Positions 35,612 through 46,246 of a DNA stretch of 64,000 nucleotides are shown piece after piece. The stretch comes from Artemisia argyi (lineage: Eukaryota; Streptophyta; Magnoliopsida; Asterales; Asteraceae): NCBI GenBank assembly GCA_030686995.1, contig CM060692.1, positions 17,403,465 through 17,467,464 of the forward strand, read 5' to 3'. Positions within the stretch are counted from its first letter, which is position 1. The number at the start of each line of letters is the position of its first letter. The translations under genes were made by a program, and so were the position numbers. The notes below the pieces were generated by a model. The model was not told the origin of the DNA. It did no database searches and worked only from the letters and a program-made list of their open reading frames with translations.

Positions 35612-37258
35612 ATGGATCCGATTTGTTCTAATTGTGGAGAACCGTTCTTCAGAGGGTTGTGTATGTGGTGTACGTGCGACCAATGTGGTGATAATATTCA
35701 TGATGGCGTTTGTTTGAATTGTAATTCTCACACGTATGATCAAAATTCGTTCAACAATCCGTCGAACATTCCCGATTTCTATACACCACCACCACCTTCG
35801 TTTTATTGCTATAATTGTGGAAACCCGTCCGAAGAAGGAATGCCGTGTGGGCGATGTTTTTGTGATGTATGTGGATATACCGATTGTATGTGCTATACTC
35901 CTAGTGCTGAAACGTCTTACAATTACGATCCGAGCTTTAATAATTATCCTCAAAATGATTTTTATGAGCAAAATTCGTATTACAATGGTAATTCCTTTCA
36001 AAATACACCGAATTTTGAACATTGTGGGGGATCGCTTGAAAATTCTTATTATGAACCTAATTCTTGTTACGATTCTAATGGTTTTTACCAACCCCCACAA
36101 ACTTCCGATTTTACTAACCAAATTTTTGAAATCAAATCAATGATCGATACGTTAAAAGAGATGGTGACTAGTCGAATTACATCTACTCCCGAGCCTAATG
36201 AGAAATCGATGGAAGAACTTCTTGCCGAAGAAAGAAAATCTCAATTCTGTGAGTGTTGTATGTACGACGATGATGATTCAATGATTACGATTGTTCTTAA
36301 CCCTCAAAAAGAATCTATCTCTCCTTCCGTAGAACCCGAGGACTCTCTTACAATGGGGGACGAGCATCTTAACACTATTTCGGCAACGGAATCGAATGAA
36401 TTCAATAAGTCTAGTGTTGAGAACCTCGTCCCAATCCCAAGTGAGTCCGAGGAGATTTCTAAGGATGTTGAAAATAATCGTCTTGATAATCCTGTTGATA
36501 CGAATGATATACCGTTTGATAAAAATCATGTTGAGATATTCTCCGATTTTGACGATGACGATTCTATATCTTGTGGAGAAATTGATTATATTGATGAAGA
36601 ACCTTCTGAGCTCGTAAGCTTAGAAGGAGAGAATGAAGAAGATGTTGATACGGAAATACAAGATGAAGTTCTTCGTGAAACATTGTTGAATGTCAATCTT
36701 CTTATCTCTCGAATTGAGGCATTGAATAATCCTCCGACTACTTCTCCTATCCCCGATATGGATAGTGATTTCTTACCCGAGCTTGAAGTTTTTCGATTTG
36801 AAGAGACGAGTAGTGGCAGTCCCACTATTCATGCTGATATCTCTCTTCTGGATTATGAGTGTTTTCACTTTAAGATCGACTCTTTACCTATTTCTGATAA
36901 TCCGTCACGTGACCCTCTTTTAGAGGATGTCGATCTATTTCTTGCTGCGGATGACTCGATACCACCGGGTATTGAGAATGATGAGAATGATATTTCTTCC
37001 GATTTGCTTTCTTCTCGTCCACCTGCAAAACCACCCGATATAGATTATGAATCCGGTACGAATGAAGATATTTTTAGAATGGTGGACGAGGTTTCTGAAC
37101 TCGAATTTGCTTTTACCATCCGGGTGTTTCAGCCATTTTATACTTATACCATCATTTCTTCTTTCCACTCCACCGGGAGTGAGGACACCGTATTTGACCC
37201 TGGCATCTCCGTTTACGCCGAGTATCCGTTCCATCTGCTCTCCCCAAGGACGAATTAA
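35612..37258 (+). CDS. Cysteine-rich acidic protein of element D, 548 residues, function unknown
   Basis: This is an intact frame from ATG 35612 to TAA 37256-37258. The first 94 residues hold two related blocks of paired cysteines: C5/C8, C17/C20, C22/C25, C34/C37, and then C66/C69, C79/C82, C84/C87, C92/C94. They look like tandem zinc ribbons. An Asn/Tyr-rich stretch follows, then a long acidic region (residues about 215-480, with DDDD runs) and a tail with SSRPPAKPPD. The segment FLAADDSIPPGI resembles FLAQDSSIPHGV at the protease-RT linker of element A, so the tail may descend from that linker. I recall related proteins from Asteraceae genomes but know no function. No RT, protease or integrase motif is present. 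A nucleic-acid-binding Gag substitute is one possibility. Confidence 0.8.
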   Translation: MDPICSNCGEPFFRGLCMWCTCDQCGDNIHDGVCLNCNSHTYDQNSFNNPSNIPDFYTPPPPSFYCYNCGNPSEEGMPCGRCFCDVCGYTDCMCYTPSAETSYNYDPSFNNYPQNDFYEQNSYYNGNSFQNTPNFEHCGGSLENSYYEPNSCYDSNGFYQPPQTSDFTNQIFEIKSMIDTLKEMVTSRITSTPEPNEKSMEELLAEERKSQFCECCMYDDDDSMITIVLNPQKESISPSVEPEDSLTMGDEHLNTISATESNEFNKSSVENLVPIPSESEEISKDVENNRLDNPVDTNDIPFDKNHVEIFSDFDDDDSISCGEIDYIDEEPSELVSLEGENEEDVDTEIQDEVLRETLLNVNLLISRIEALNNPPTTSPIPDMDSDFLPELEVFRFEETSSGSPTIHADISLLDYECFHFKIDSLPISDNPSRDPLLEDVDLFLAADDSIPPGIENDENDISSDLLSSRPPAKPPDIDYESGTNEDIFRMVDEVSELEFAFTIRVFQPFYTYTIISSFHSTGSEDTVFDPGISVYAEYPFHLLSPRTN

Positions 37259-37265
37259 TTCGGGG

Positions 37266-37327
37266 ATCGAGTCAAGCTCATGTGACTCGATGAACAAAAA
37301 CAAGCGCTTCGTGGGAGGCACCCCATG
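37266..37327 (+). other. Two hairpins just after the D stop codon
   Basis: Hairpin I has arms ATCGAGTCA (37266-37274) and TGACTCGAT (37283-37291) with loop AGCTCATG. The 24-nt block 37304-37327 contains TGGGAGGCACCCCA, able to pair TGGG with CCCA; 22 of its 24 bases recur in element C (43256-43279, minus). Element A has equivalent hairpins at 2697-2759. Confidence 0.62.
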
Positions 37328-37586
37328 CTTATCATTCATCTTCTTATATTTCTATTTTCTTTCTAACGTGACGTGAGGAGGGCTACCTTTTCCATTATCT
37401 CGTGTTTAGTGGTTGTTTGTCCAGGATTTTCCCGAATAGTGAAGACTCTCGTGCTCGTTGTTTTGTCTCAACTCGAGATTCATCATTCGTTGCTTATCCA
37501 AATATCCTAATCTTATCGACTAACATTTATCTTTTGGCATAATTAATAAACGGCCTTAGATTTATGTAGGAGAACCCTTACCTTTT

Positions 37587-37624
37587 AAACATTAAGGACA
37601 ATGTTTCGTTTTAGTCTGGGGGGG
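37587..37624 (+). promoter_or_regulatory. Internal G-run of D with AAGGAC-loop hairpin
   Basis: Arms AAACATT (37587-37593) and AATGTTT (37600-37606) close the loop AAGGAC, followed by CGTTTTAGTCTGGGGGGG. Confidence 0.72.
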
Positions 37625-37627
37625 TGA

Positions 37628-39316
37628 TCTTTCGATCTGATTTTTGCCTTGCACTTTGCTGTGTACTCTCGCAACTCTGTTTTTCCAAAATAAAAATTTT
37701 GAAAAAAATTTGAAAAATTTCAAATATTTTGAGGAAAAATCAATGAAAAAGTCATGAAAAAGCATAAAAAAATGAGAAAAAGTTGAAAAAGTTGAAAAAA
37801 AAAATATAATAAAGTTTGAATAAGTGTTTTAACACCTTGTTGACTTTCTTGCTGGCGAGAGTAGGAATAAATATTTTGACTTGACTGGGCGTGTTGAGCC
37901 CTAGCTTGTTCCCTTAACCAATGATGATCACATAAGCTTGTGCTAGTTTTGTATACCAGGAGCTATAAAAATGCGAATTCTTTCTTAAGAATCTGCAAGT
38001 TCCCGTACTTGACTTTATACATGCGCAGCTTAAAAGCTTTCGCTAGTCTTTTACATCAGGAGCTAGAAAACGCGAATTCTTCTTCTAGAATTTGCAAGTT
38101 TCCGTATTTGACTTTATATACGCGTGGCTGATTATCGGCTAAGTATTCGCGGGTTTCATTATTTGGAATCTTAAATTGCGAAGAGCGAGAAATGATAAAG
38201 TTTATTTAGAAGTTAGATGCTAAACGTGGAGTAGTGGTTCTCTTTAGAGCTCATAAGAGGTACTTGTGGCTTTTTACTCCCATCAGAAACGTCACCCATA
38301 TATAATAGATGTTCTAGGTTAATTAGTGGTATTTCGGTTTGAATAATATTTAGTTCTTTGTTTTCTTAAGAGAATTTTTGCTTTAGAAGTTGGGTACATA
38401 TCAAGGAACATAAAAAATAAGAGCAAAAAGTGAAAAAATCAAAAGTCAAAAGTTGATTATCTATGTGGTTTTGGAGCTACCCGATAAGCTTCCATTGATG
38501 TATTGTAAAAAAAGTCAAGAAAAATGAAAAAAGTGAAAAATATGAAAAAGTATGAAAAAGTGAAAAAAGTGAAATGAAGAAAAGTGAAAGTTGAAAGTTG
38601 TATCGAATAAGAGTTTGAATGTAAATAAGTTGTTGGCGCGTGAGGTGCATGTGATTAGTGATTAGTAATCAGTCACATGAGGTGCACGTGATTGTACTCC
38701 GCAACTTATATCTTTGATATTGTATGTACCCCAAATTCCTTGATGTGGACCGAATTTCTATTGCAGTGGTTCTTAAGAGAAAATGAATAACTACTTATCG
38801 TTTTAACTTAGGTATCACTATCGGACTAAAAATTATTGAAACGAGAAAATATGAAGAAATTCATTTCTCAACAAAAATAAAATATTGAGATACAAAACCT
38901 AGGAAATGGGAGTAAGGTGTTTTCACAAGTAACTTTTATGAGTAGTGTTAGCATCTAATTTGAAGATAAGCTGTGATCTCGTTTGCACGCTTAGTTTGGG
39001 GACTTGTGAAAAATCAAGGATGACGATTTTTATCCGTATGGTCACTTTTCTATGAGAAGTGTTTCTACTTGTCGACCCTAAAAATTATTGCAAAAATAAT
39101 GAAAGTTCAACAAATCGGCACAAGTGTGAAGTATGGAAAAATACAAAAATAGAAGTGTAAATAAAAGTGGAATAAAGGAATAAAGGAAATTTTTTGGAAA
39201 ACGGAGCGTTTGCGGGAATAAATGATTTTGTAATCTTTTTTGAACCTCCTTGCTACTTTTCAAAGTTAGTAAAAAGAGTTTTGAAATTATTTATCCCAAA
39301 AGCGTGAATTGATCAC
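37628..39316 (+). other. 3' non-coding region of D with a two-unit 100-bp repeat
   Basis: No gene is visible. Two units begin with gctagt at 37942 and 38042. Each contains 'caggagcta', then a gaattctt/aagaat inverted repeat, then 'tttgcaagtt..cgta.ttgacttta'. Part of this region (37840-38330) is conserved in the remnant at 30530-30845, although nothing here is coding. Confidence 0.65.
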
Positions 39317-39356
39317 ATTGCGTGAGGACACGGCAATACCTTAGTCGGGGGGATTT
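39317..39356 (+). promoter_or_regulatory. 3' purine tract of D with GAGGAC-loop hairpin
   Basis: Arms ATTGCGT and ACGGCAAT (one bulged G) close GAGGAC (39324-39329). Then TTAGTCGGGGGGATT runs into the LTR at 39357. Confidence 0.72.
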
Positions 39357-39519
39357 TGGTGTGTATTAATTTACATACCTTTTATAAGACCAAAACCGGA
39401 CTCAAATGATCGAAAACTAACCAAATTATGCCAAATACGTTGTGTTTTTGTGTTTGTGATATGCAGGTACGGATATTTAAGAAAAAAAACAAAAATTATG
39501 GAAAAACGACAATCACGAG
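39357..39519 (+). repeat. 3' LTR of D, first 163 bp
   Basis: Matches 31404-31566. It stops at ACGAG (39515-39519), the duplicated target of element C, and resumes at 47640. Confidence 0.94.
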
Positions 39520-40923
39520 TGATGCGTGGGAATTGCACCAGGCTTTACCTCTCAAGGGATCTTGAGAAGCTTACAACCCCCACCAGGCAGTGTACCTGAT
39601 CGTTGTAGTATAGTATAGTGACAAGTACCGGGGGATTGATCGTTCAGCTAGGAATAGTGTTGCTAGGATTAGAAAACCTAAATACTAGTTCTAAAGATGA
39701 AAGATGATTATTTTTGTATTTTTTATATTTTTTAGAAAGCAAGTAAATATCTCGGGTTTGAAGGATTTGGGCGGAATTAGTTGCTATTCAACTAACCCAA
39801 TACTAAGATGCAATCAAAATAAAATACTAAAAATGAAATTAAACTAAATTATACTAAAGTTGTGAGCAATAAGTGGAGAAAATGTGTTTACTTAGATTTC
39901 ACTACTCCCTAGACATCTTTTACACGTTAATTATTTGTTATAGTTGCATGGATGATGAATTGTATTCTTTAATACCATTTATGGGGTATCGCACATAACC
40001 CCCCAATTCTATGAGCTCTTATCTCCTCCTATACCATGCCCAGCACAACCATAGGGATTGTAAACAGTGGCTCATGCATTAAATACAACCAATAAAGACC
40101 TTAGTGCATTAGGTTCATGTTTCCTAAGACGTTCAAGCATGTTACCATTTGGAGATCTGCCAGTTTTCTTAAGCCTAACATATAAATTCATTCATCCAAA
40201 ACAAACTATAAACAAGTAATCAACCTATAATTAACATCTAGGTTTCATTAGATCCAAGCAAACACAAGATAGATCTAGCCTAGCATGATGGAATTAAGAC
40301 AAGAACAAGATATAGACAACCAACACATAGACATATTGATTGAATTAAAAGAACACTTATCTTAATTACACATGAAAGGTATCAAGGGCTTGGAACCCTT
40401 GAAAAACCTGTAAAATTTGCACCAAGTTCGTACTAGGGTTTCTCCAAAACTTATCTCTTTAATGTGTAAAAATTAGAAAACTATATATAGGAAATAGGGT
40501 CTGACGGCGTCAAGACCAAACTTGTGACGCCGTCACCTCGCCGCCAAAATAATTCTCGGACTGCCTTGATCTACTTCTGACGCCGTCATGTGTTATTCAT
40601 TTCCAGGCCGTCTTGCATTTTCCTTTTGACGCCCTTCCTTGTGAGGCCGTCAAATCTGTACTGGATCGTCATGGAAATTGCTCTTGACGCCGTCAGGATG
40701 TTACTCTTGACGCCGTCACCTATTGTTCCCAGCAAGGAAAATTAAGACTTTGGCGTTTTCTTCACTTTTATGCTCCAAAAACGTCCGAATTGCTTCCTTT
40801 TCCAGATTTCTCTCCCAAAGTGCCTAAAATCACAAAAGAAACGATTTAGGGCAAATTTGATCAAATAAATTCGAATTCCGGCTTAAATGACCCCCTAAAA
40901 GTGGTTCATTTTTCGCCTCATCA
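39520..40923 (-). repeat. 3' LTR of element C (1404 bp)
   Basis: Direct repeat of 46247-47634. It has a segment of about 25 bp in the TGACGCCGTCA region that the other copy lacks, and lacks a 7-bp acatgaa duplication. Confidence 0.94.
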
Positions 40924-40963
40924 TATACCCTTACACTTGAGATTTGCTTGTCCTCAAGCAAAT
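40924..40963 (-). promoter_or_regulatory. 3' purine tract of C with GAGGAC-loop hairpin
   Basis: On the minus strand, arms ATTTGCTT and AAGCAAAT (40963-40942) close GAGGAC. CTCAAGTGTAAGGGTATA follows and then the LTR. Confidence 0.74.
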
Positions 40964-42440
40964 GCGCTTTTATTCTACTCAAAATACAAGTTAGGGGTTA
41001 TTTAACACTAAAATAAAAGTAATTACAACAAATAATCGTTCCACTAAAGACCAATAGACAAGCACGGAGGTCATACACTAGCACCTCACAAATAGTGTTT
41101 AGATACTCACATCTCTCGGGTGTAATAAAGTATAAATTACAATATGGAAACGGAAGATATCTCTCACTACCTGTCATAACAAAATAGATTACCATAGGCT
41201 TGGGAAAGGATCAAACCTCCACCACATGGCGTAAGCACCTAGGATAAACTATCAAAGAGGTCTTTTAAAGGGTTATAACGTTAGGTGTAGGGATATGAAA
41301 TACACGGTTTTGTTGGATAAAGGAAGTTTTACTGGTGGCGAGTTAACATTCTTAGTTAATTACATGTACAATATGGCGTTGCTAAGCCAAGACTAGACTC
41401 GACTTAAGCTAATAAATGAAAAATAACAAAAACATAAAATAAACATAGAATGAAAAGGGATGGTAGTCCATTTTTTTTAATACACTTTTACCCTACCATC
41501 CAAAATAATACATCATAGGGAATGGGAATTCCCCTTACACTTGAATCTTTACATACTTTACAATCAACTAAACTAATGACTCGAATTAAGAAAATCAAAA
41601 CACTTGGAGCACTTTTAAGATTAACGTACATATGGGGGTAATAATATTATGTTCTTCCCCATTACTCCATAAAATAAGTACTTACCCATGAGTCCCAATC
41701 GTCCCAAAACAATATGTACAAGGATATGACTCGACTTAGCAACCATGTAATCAGTTAGATAGTTAACTTAGGGTTTAACAATTAACAATAATGCACTAAA
41801 AATGAGCGCATACACGGAAGGCTAAGGCGATTTGGTTGTACATTTAAGTGGGGTGTAACAAATTCTTCCTTTAAGTAAAATGCTTAAAGTTATAAACGAA
41901 AAGATAGGCTCGGAGGGGTGTACTAGGGGTTTCGTGTACTAAAAATGAGTACAACGCTAAGGGTGTTTGGAAAAATTAGTTGACTTAACTAGCCAAGTAA
42001 TATGACTTAAATGGTTAATTATAATACGGGTTTAACACAAGGGTGATCCTAATGCCTCTTATCATGTAGTAAATCCTACCACACAAATGTAGTCTCACTA
42101 GCGGTCTCGGGATGCATTACTAACGCAAGTTCTAGAATCTAAATGCTACCGGTACACTCATAAGCACTAATAGTGAATGCTTTTCCTATCAAATCTAAAG
42201 GCGAACCTCACATACTTGGGTGGAAAATTTTTCTGAATATACGGTTATGTGCTAGTCATACAATCTCCTATCCATGAGACGCTTGCTATGGCTAAAGTTT
42301 CACTCCTAAATGTTGTAAAAAATTTTAAATTTGGCGCTAAAATTGCACTAACAAGTATTTCTCATAGTTTTATTACACATCTATTATCAAACAAAACAAA
42401 CTCAAGCGAAAGTGCATATGTAAGGTATCATCTTTTTACC
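40964..42440 (-). other. 3' non-coding region of C
   Basis: About 1.5 kb between the two purine-tract modules. I see no gene or recognisable domain. Its counterpart in D is 1.7 kb and in A 0.55 kb. Confidence 0.6.
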
Positions 42441-42480
42441 CTCCCCTTACACTTAAGATGAACATTGTCCCCAATGTTCA
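42441..42480 (-). promoter_or_regulatory. Internal purine run of C with GGGGAC-loop hairpin
   Basis: On the minus strand, arms TGAACATT (42480-42473) and AATGTTCA (42466-42459) close GGGGAC, then CTTAAGTGTAAGGGGAGGG. Two more TGACGCCGTCA palindromes lie nearby at 42854-42888. Confidence 0.72.
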
Positions 42481-43255
42481 AGTAAAGAATGTAAAAGTTA
42501 AAAAGTAAAAAGAATGAAATCAAATACTCCCCTGATTCGCTCAGTATGGATAATAAGGTGGCCAGGTTAAATCTTCCTCCAAGAAAATGAACAATCAAAG
42601 CTTCCCTTCCAGAATATAAATCATCTTCTTGTCATGCATAACCTGTAAATCCTGAGAAAATAGACAAAACAACCTCGCGTAAAATCGGCGGCATCCTATA
42701 TAAGTTACTAAATCCTAGAAAACAAGATAAGATATAATGCTTGTGGAATGAAGTTTGCAGATTTCCTGGAGATTATAAAGCTTAATAATTCACAAAAACT
42801 TTAAGACTCCGTTAGAAAAACAAAACTGGTAAAATTTCCAGATTTTTACACTTGACGCCGTCAAGAGTTATCTCGTGACGCCGTCAGGATTGACCTGCAG
42901 AAATTCTTATGTTAAGTTTCCGGAAATTTCTGGAAACACTTGGTCCTACTTCCTGGGAAATCCTGCAAAACTTCATTATGACTCAATACAAGCATTTGAC
43001 TCTAACAAATACGAATATACATGTTCATTTAATATTGTGGAGAATCATGATCGGTTTGTTTCTTAAAAACATATTTGGGGTTTCCCCTTACACTTATCTT
43101 TTGCAAAAATACTTTTAGGTGGAGTTAAGACTAGGCCAAAACAACAAAGTAAAGTATTTCCACATTTTAATTTAGAAACATGATCAACCAACAATAAAAA
43201 TAAAGCATGCATACGGAAGCAAATAACAAACAAACAAAAATAAAATCACACAAAA

Positions 43256-43312
43256 CATGGGTTGCCTCCCAAGAAGCGCTTTTCTTTATTTACGAGTCTT
43301 GTAGCTAGACTC
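43256..43312 (-). other. Two hairpins after the C ORF stop
   Basis: On the minus strand, hairpin I is GAGTCT-AGCTACA-AGACTC (43312-43294). The 24-nt block 43279-43256 contains TGGGAGGCAACCCA and matches D at 22 of 24 positions. Confidence 0.6.
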
Positions 43313-43326
43313 AAGGTCATGGGTTA

Positions 43327-44637
43327 CTACGTGACCTCATCGTTGGTTCCACTCTCTAGGTCATCTTCTAAACCAGTATCGCTTTCATAGTGCAAGTACT
43401 TCGGGTCTTCAAACTCGAAAACATCTTGTCGATACTTAGAACCAAGCTTACTAACATCCTTAAAGAATCCACATGATAAATCAAAAATGTTTTTACATCC
43501 TCTCCTAACATCTTCATCACACAAAATAAGTTGGGAACTTATCTTATCAAGCCCGTCACAATCGATTTCCTTAAGGTCTTTTCTCTTGTATGGCGTTTGG
43601 TATGAAACCCTCCTAATTCCATCAGTGAAGGTCATGATTCCGTTCCAGTCATCCACTATCAGATTAGTGATTTCGCAAAAGGGCGCCCCAAAAACAATTT
43701 GTGATAATCTAGGGTCGACATAGTCTTCGATATTGTCCACGATTGTAAATTCCATAGTAAATGCCATATTTCCTACAAACACCTGGATTTCATGATCCTT
43801 GCCAACCACTTTCTCTCCCTTGTAAATCATTCCCCATCTGCAGATACTGTTATAATGGAATAATGACATAAAATTCTTTGGCAGGAATACATTAATGTAG
43901 ATGTTATCGAAGTACTTATGACCGATCATGCAGGAGATTTTGAGATTATTCAGATCACGCCGTCTTATCTTCCCCGACTCTCCATCCTTCGACCCATATA
44001 GATTCCCCTTAAGGGAAGGACGATACTCGTACACCTCTTCATTACCCCTACGAAAAATTACCTTCCTAACACCATTGGTGAGTAATACACTACCATCTTT
44101 CTCATCAAGGATCGCTCCCGATTCATTGATAAATGGTTTCCTAAGAACCAGGTTGGTTAACGTTTGATTGGTGAGAGGGTCCACGTCATCGACCACGGTG
44201 AGGTCAGTATTGTAAACAAGCTCTCCAATCCTAATTGATAAATTTTTCATTACTCTCTCGCACGCAATGCGTTCTGGGAAGGTTTCGTGATATAGGGAAA
44301 GGGGGATTATGTTGACTGGGAAGCTAGGATCTATATGACTATCGGTTAAGAGCTTTTCCTTAATGGTGCAAGGGATCTTGAAAACTTTATGGTTACTTTC
44401 CTTAGTCTTATCGCTACTCCCACTAATAACATCCTCCATTTTTCTCTCGGGTTCTTCTATAATAGATTTACCCAAAATGGTTGGATTTCTCTCATGCTCT
44501 TCCGATTTCTTTTTCCCTTCATCCGGTTTGCCAGATTCTCGTGCGGTGTACTGCTCGGATGAGTTGGTAGGTTTTCTGGCCGAATCGTGGTCTACCCTTA
44601 AGGTCTCATCTTTAGCTGTATGACCAGATTTGTTAGT
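43327..44637 (-). CDS. Tandem protease-like (pseudo-protease) region of element C
   Basis: The frame is open from just after a TAA (44638-44640) to the stop at 43327. A charged linker is followed by two domains with the outline of an Athila aspartic protease. Domain 1 reads DPSFPVNIIPLSLYHETF and later NLVLRKPFINESGAIL. Domain 2 reads YINVFLPKNFMSLFHYN and later DPRLSQIVFGAPFCEI. The catalytic D-T/L-G triplet is DPS in the first and NVF in the second, so neither should cleave. The tail is acidic (GLEDDLESGTNDEVT). It shares its frame with the second part of Gag, so the two were probably one Gag-protease-like polyprotein before the TAA arose, or the TAA is read through. I recall similar two-domain proteins from Asteraceae genomes. 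Confidence 0.72.
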   Translation of the reverse strand, partial: TNKSGHTAKDETLRVDHDSARKPTNSSEQYTARESGKPDEGKKKSEEHERNPTILGKSIIEEPERKMEDVISGSSDKTKESNHKVFKIPCTIKEKLLTDSHIDPSFPVNIIPLSLYHETFPERIACERVMKNLSIRIGELVYNTDLTVVDDVDPLTNQTLTNLVLRKPFINESGAILDEKDGSVLLTNGVRKVIFRRGNEEVYEYRPSLKGNLYGSKDGESGKIRRRDLNNLKISCMIGHKYFDNIYINVFLPKNFMSLFHYNSICRWGMIYKGEKVVGKDHEIQVFVGNMAFTMEFTIVDNIEDYVDPRLSQIVFGAPFCEITNLIVDDWNGIMTFTDGIRRVSYQTPYKRKDLKEIDCDGLDKISSQLILCDEDVRRGCKNIFDLSCGFFKDVSKLGSKYRQDVFEFEDPKYLHYESDTGLEDDLESGTNDEVT

Positions 44638-46082
44638 TTATTGCTGGGTTGGGTTGGGTGTAAAAGAAGATATCGTGGTGATGGTGTTTACGAAATGGAC
44701 TGGTCCTAGGGGGTTGACAGGTTCTTTTCCTTTAGGGGATAGATGTTTGAATAACTTCCTAGGACTTTTTATTTTCACAGAGGAGGTTGGTGGACTCATG
44801 ACGGTAACAGACTTAACCTCATCAATGTGAGTGGGTTTATTAACAACATGCTCTTTGATAGCAGTTAACAGATTACAAATCTTGTTGTTCATATCAGCCT
44901 GCTGTTGTCTAAATTTGGCCTCGAGCGTAGCGAGCTGTAATTCTTGAGATAGAATGAATTTTTTTAGAGCATCTTCACAGCTTTGCCTAGGAATGCCTTG
45001 TGATTGAAAATGCTCGGACCAAGTGAGTGGTGAGGAGTCATTGAAAGATACGCTTCGCGTTTGGTACCCTCTGAAATTAGGTTTATCCTTCCATGCCTCA
45101 TAGGCCTTGTCAGAAGTTCGAGGACCGCGACCTACGTGCGATGACGTGAATTCGTTATAAGCATGTTTTGGAAGTTCCATGCAGTTATGAGTCTCATGAG
45201 GGCCATTGCATAATTTGCATGTAAAAGCGATTCTGCTTACTTGGCTTGAAGGTTTTTGAGCTTCGTAAGATTTCATGAGAGACTTGACTCGACCTTCAAG
45301 TTCCATGATCCTACGGTCGGGGGTGCTAGAATTGTTCGAAGGCAAAGATATTGCCTTGACCGTTTTGTTCAAATCACGGGGATCATTCCAACTTTCGTTG
45401 TCATAGAGAGCAAGATCTTCTATGAGTTCCCATGATTGTTCCGCACTTAGATCACGTAGCTTACCACCGGCCGATTTGTCAATGGCTCGCCTCGTGGAGA
45501 TATCGATATGGTCATAAAAATTTGGACTTGGAGCCAAAGATCTATGCCATGATGAGGGACTTTTTGGAGTAAGTCCTTGAAACGAGTCCATGCTTCATAA
45601 AGAGATTCATTTTGACGTTGTTGGAACATCAAGATGTCATTTCTAAGCTTAGTAGTTCTCCCCGGTGAGAAAAATTGAGCAAGGAAACGAGTGGTGAGAT
45701 CATCCCATGTGGTGATGGATCCCGCGGGTAAACGCTCAAGCCATTGACTAGCTTGATCCCGTAGAGAGAATTGGAATTGGCGTAATCGGGTAGTCTCTCT
45801 AGTTTCAACACCTAGGTCTATGGAATCTACGATTTTGAGAAAGTCTTTAAGATGTTGGTTTGGATCTTCGGAACGAAGTCCATGGAATGCACATCCTCTT
45901 TGCACCAACCGGATGGTGTCGGATCGCAAGGGGGTCACATTGGCTCCGGTGAGCTCAATGGTGTTTCGGTAGCCTTGGTGGCTAGGTCGGGAATACTCTC
46001 CTAAGGTTCGGGGCCTAAGGGGTTCTAGTGGTGGGTTTTGTTGTGGTGGGATGACGGGTTCAAAGATGTTCCCGTTGTCCAT
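44638..46082 (-). pseudogene. Gag of element C, frameshifted once
   Basis: The ATG at 46082 starts a Gag with a proline-rich leader, RLVQRGCAFHGLRSEDPNQH, ASQWLERLPAGSITTWDDL, the FQQRQNESLYEAWTRFKDLL core and a zinc knuckle CKLCNGPHETHNC with spacing C-x2-C-x3-H-x4-C. In a short A-run at 45516-45520 (T on the coding strand) one base is missing, moving the frame; the rest continues in 44638-45591. It ends at TAA 44638 after NPTQQ, where a CAA to TAA change would explain the stop. The Gag is clearly related to that of element A but distinct. It forms particles and could package the element's own RNA if a helper supplies pol. Confidence 0.87.
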
Positions 46083-46221
46083 GATGTTGGGTGGTTACGA
46101 ACAAAGACACAAAGAAATGAGATAGACTAAAGAAAACCTAAAAATAAAAATAAAATCTTACTAGAAAGGAATCTAGCAAGTAGACCTAATAAAAAGAGAT
46201 TCTAACCTAGACAATAACTAT

Positions 46222-46240
46222 TCCCCGGGCTGCGGCGCCA
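46222..46240 (-). other. Primer binding site of C (tRNA-Asp-like)
   Basis: The minus strand reads TGGCGCCGCAGCCCGGGGA, six bases after the LTR end. It differs from the A site in the middle (CAGCCC against CTGCC). Confidence 0.85.
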
Positions 46241-46246
46241 AAAACT

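Noticed and set aside
35603..36143. Antisense and other-frame ORFs of 130-170 codons within the D gene
   Set aside because: Shadows of the 548-residue frame; composition is rich in Ile/Arg with no motif.
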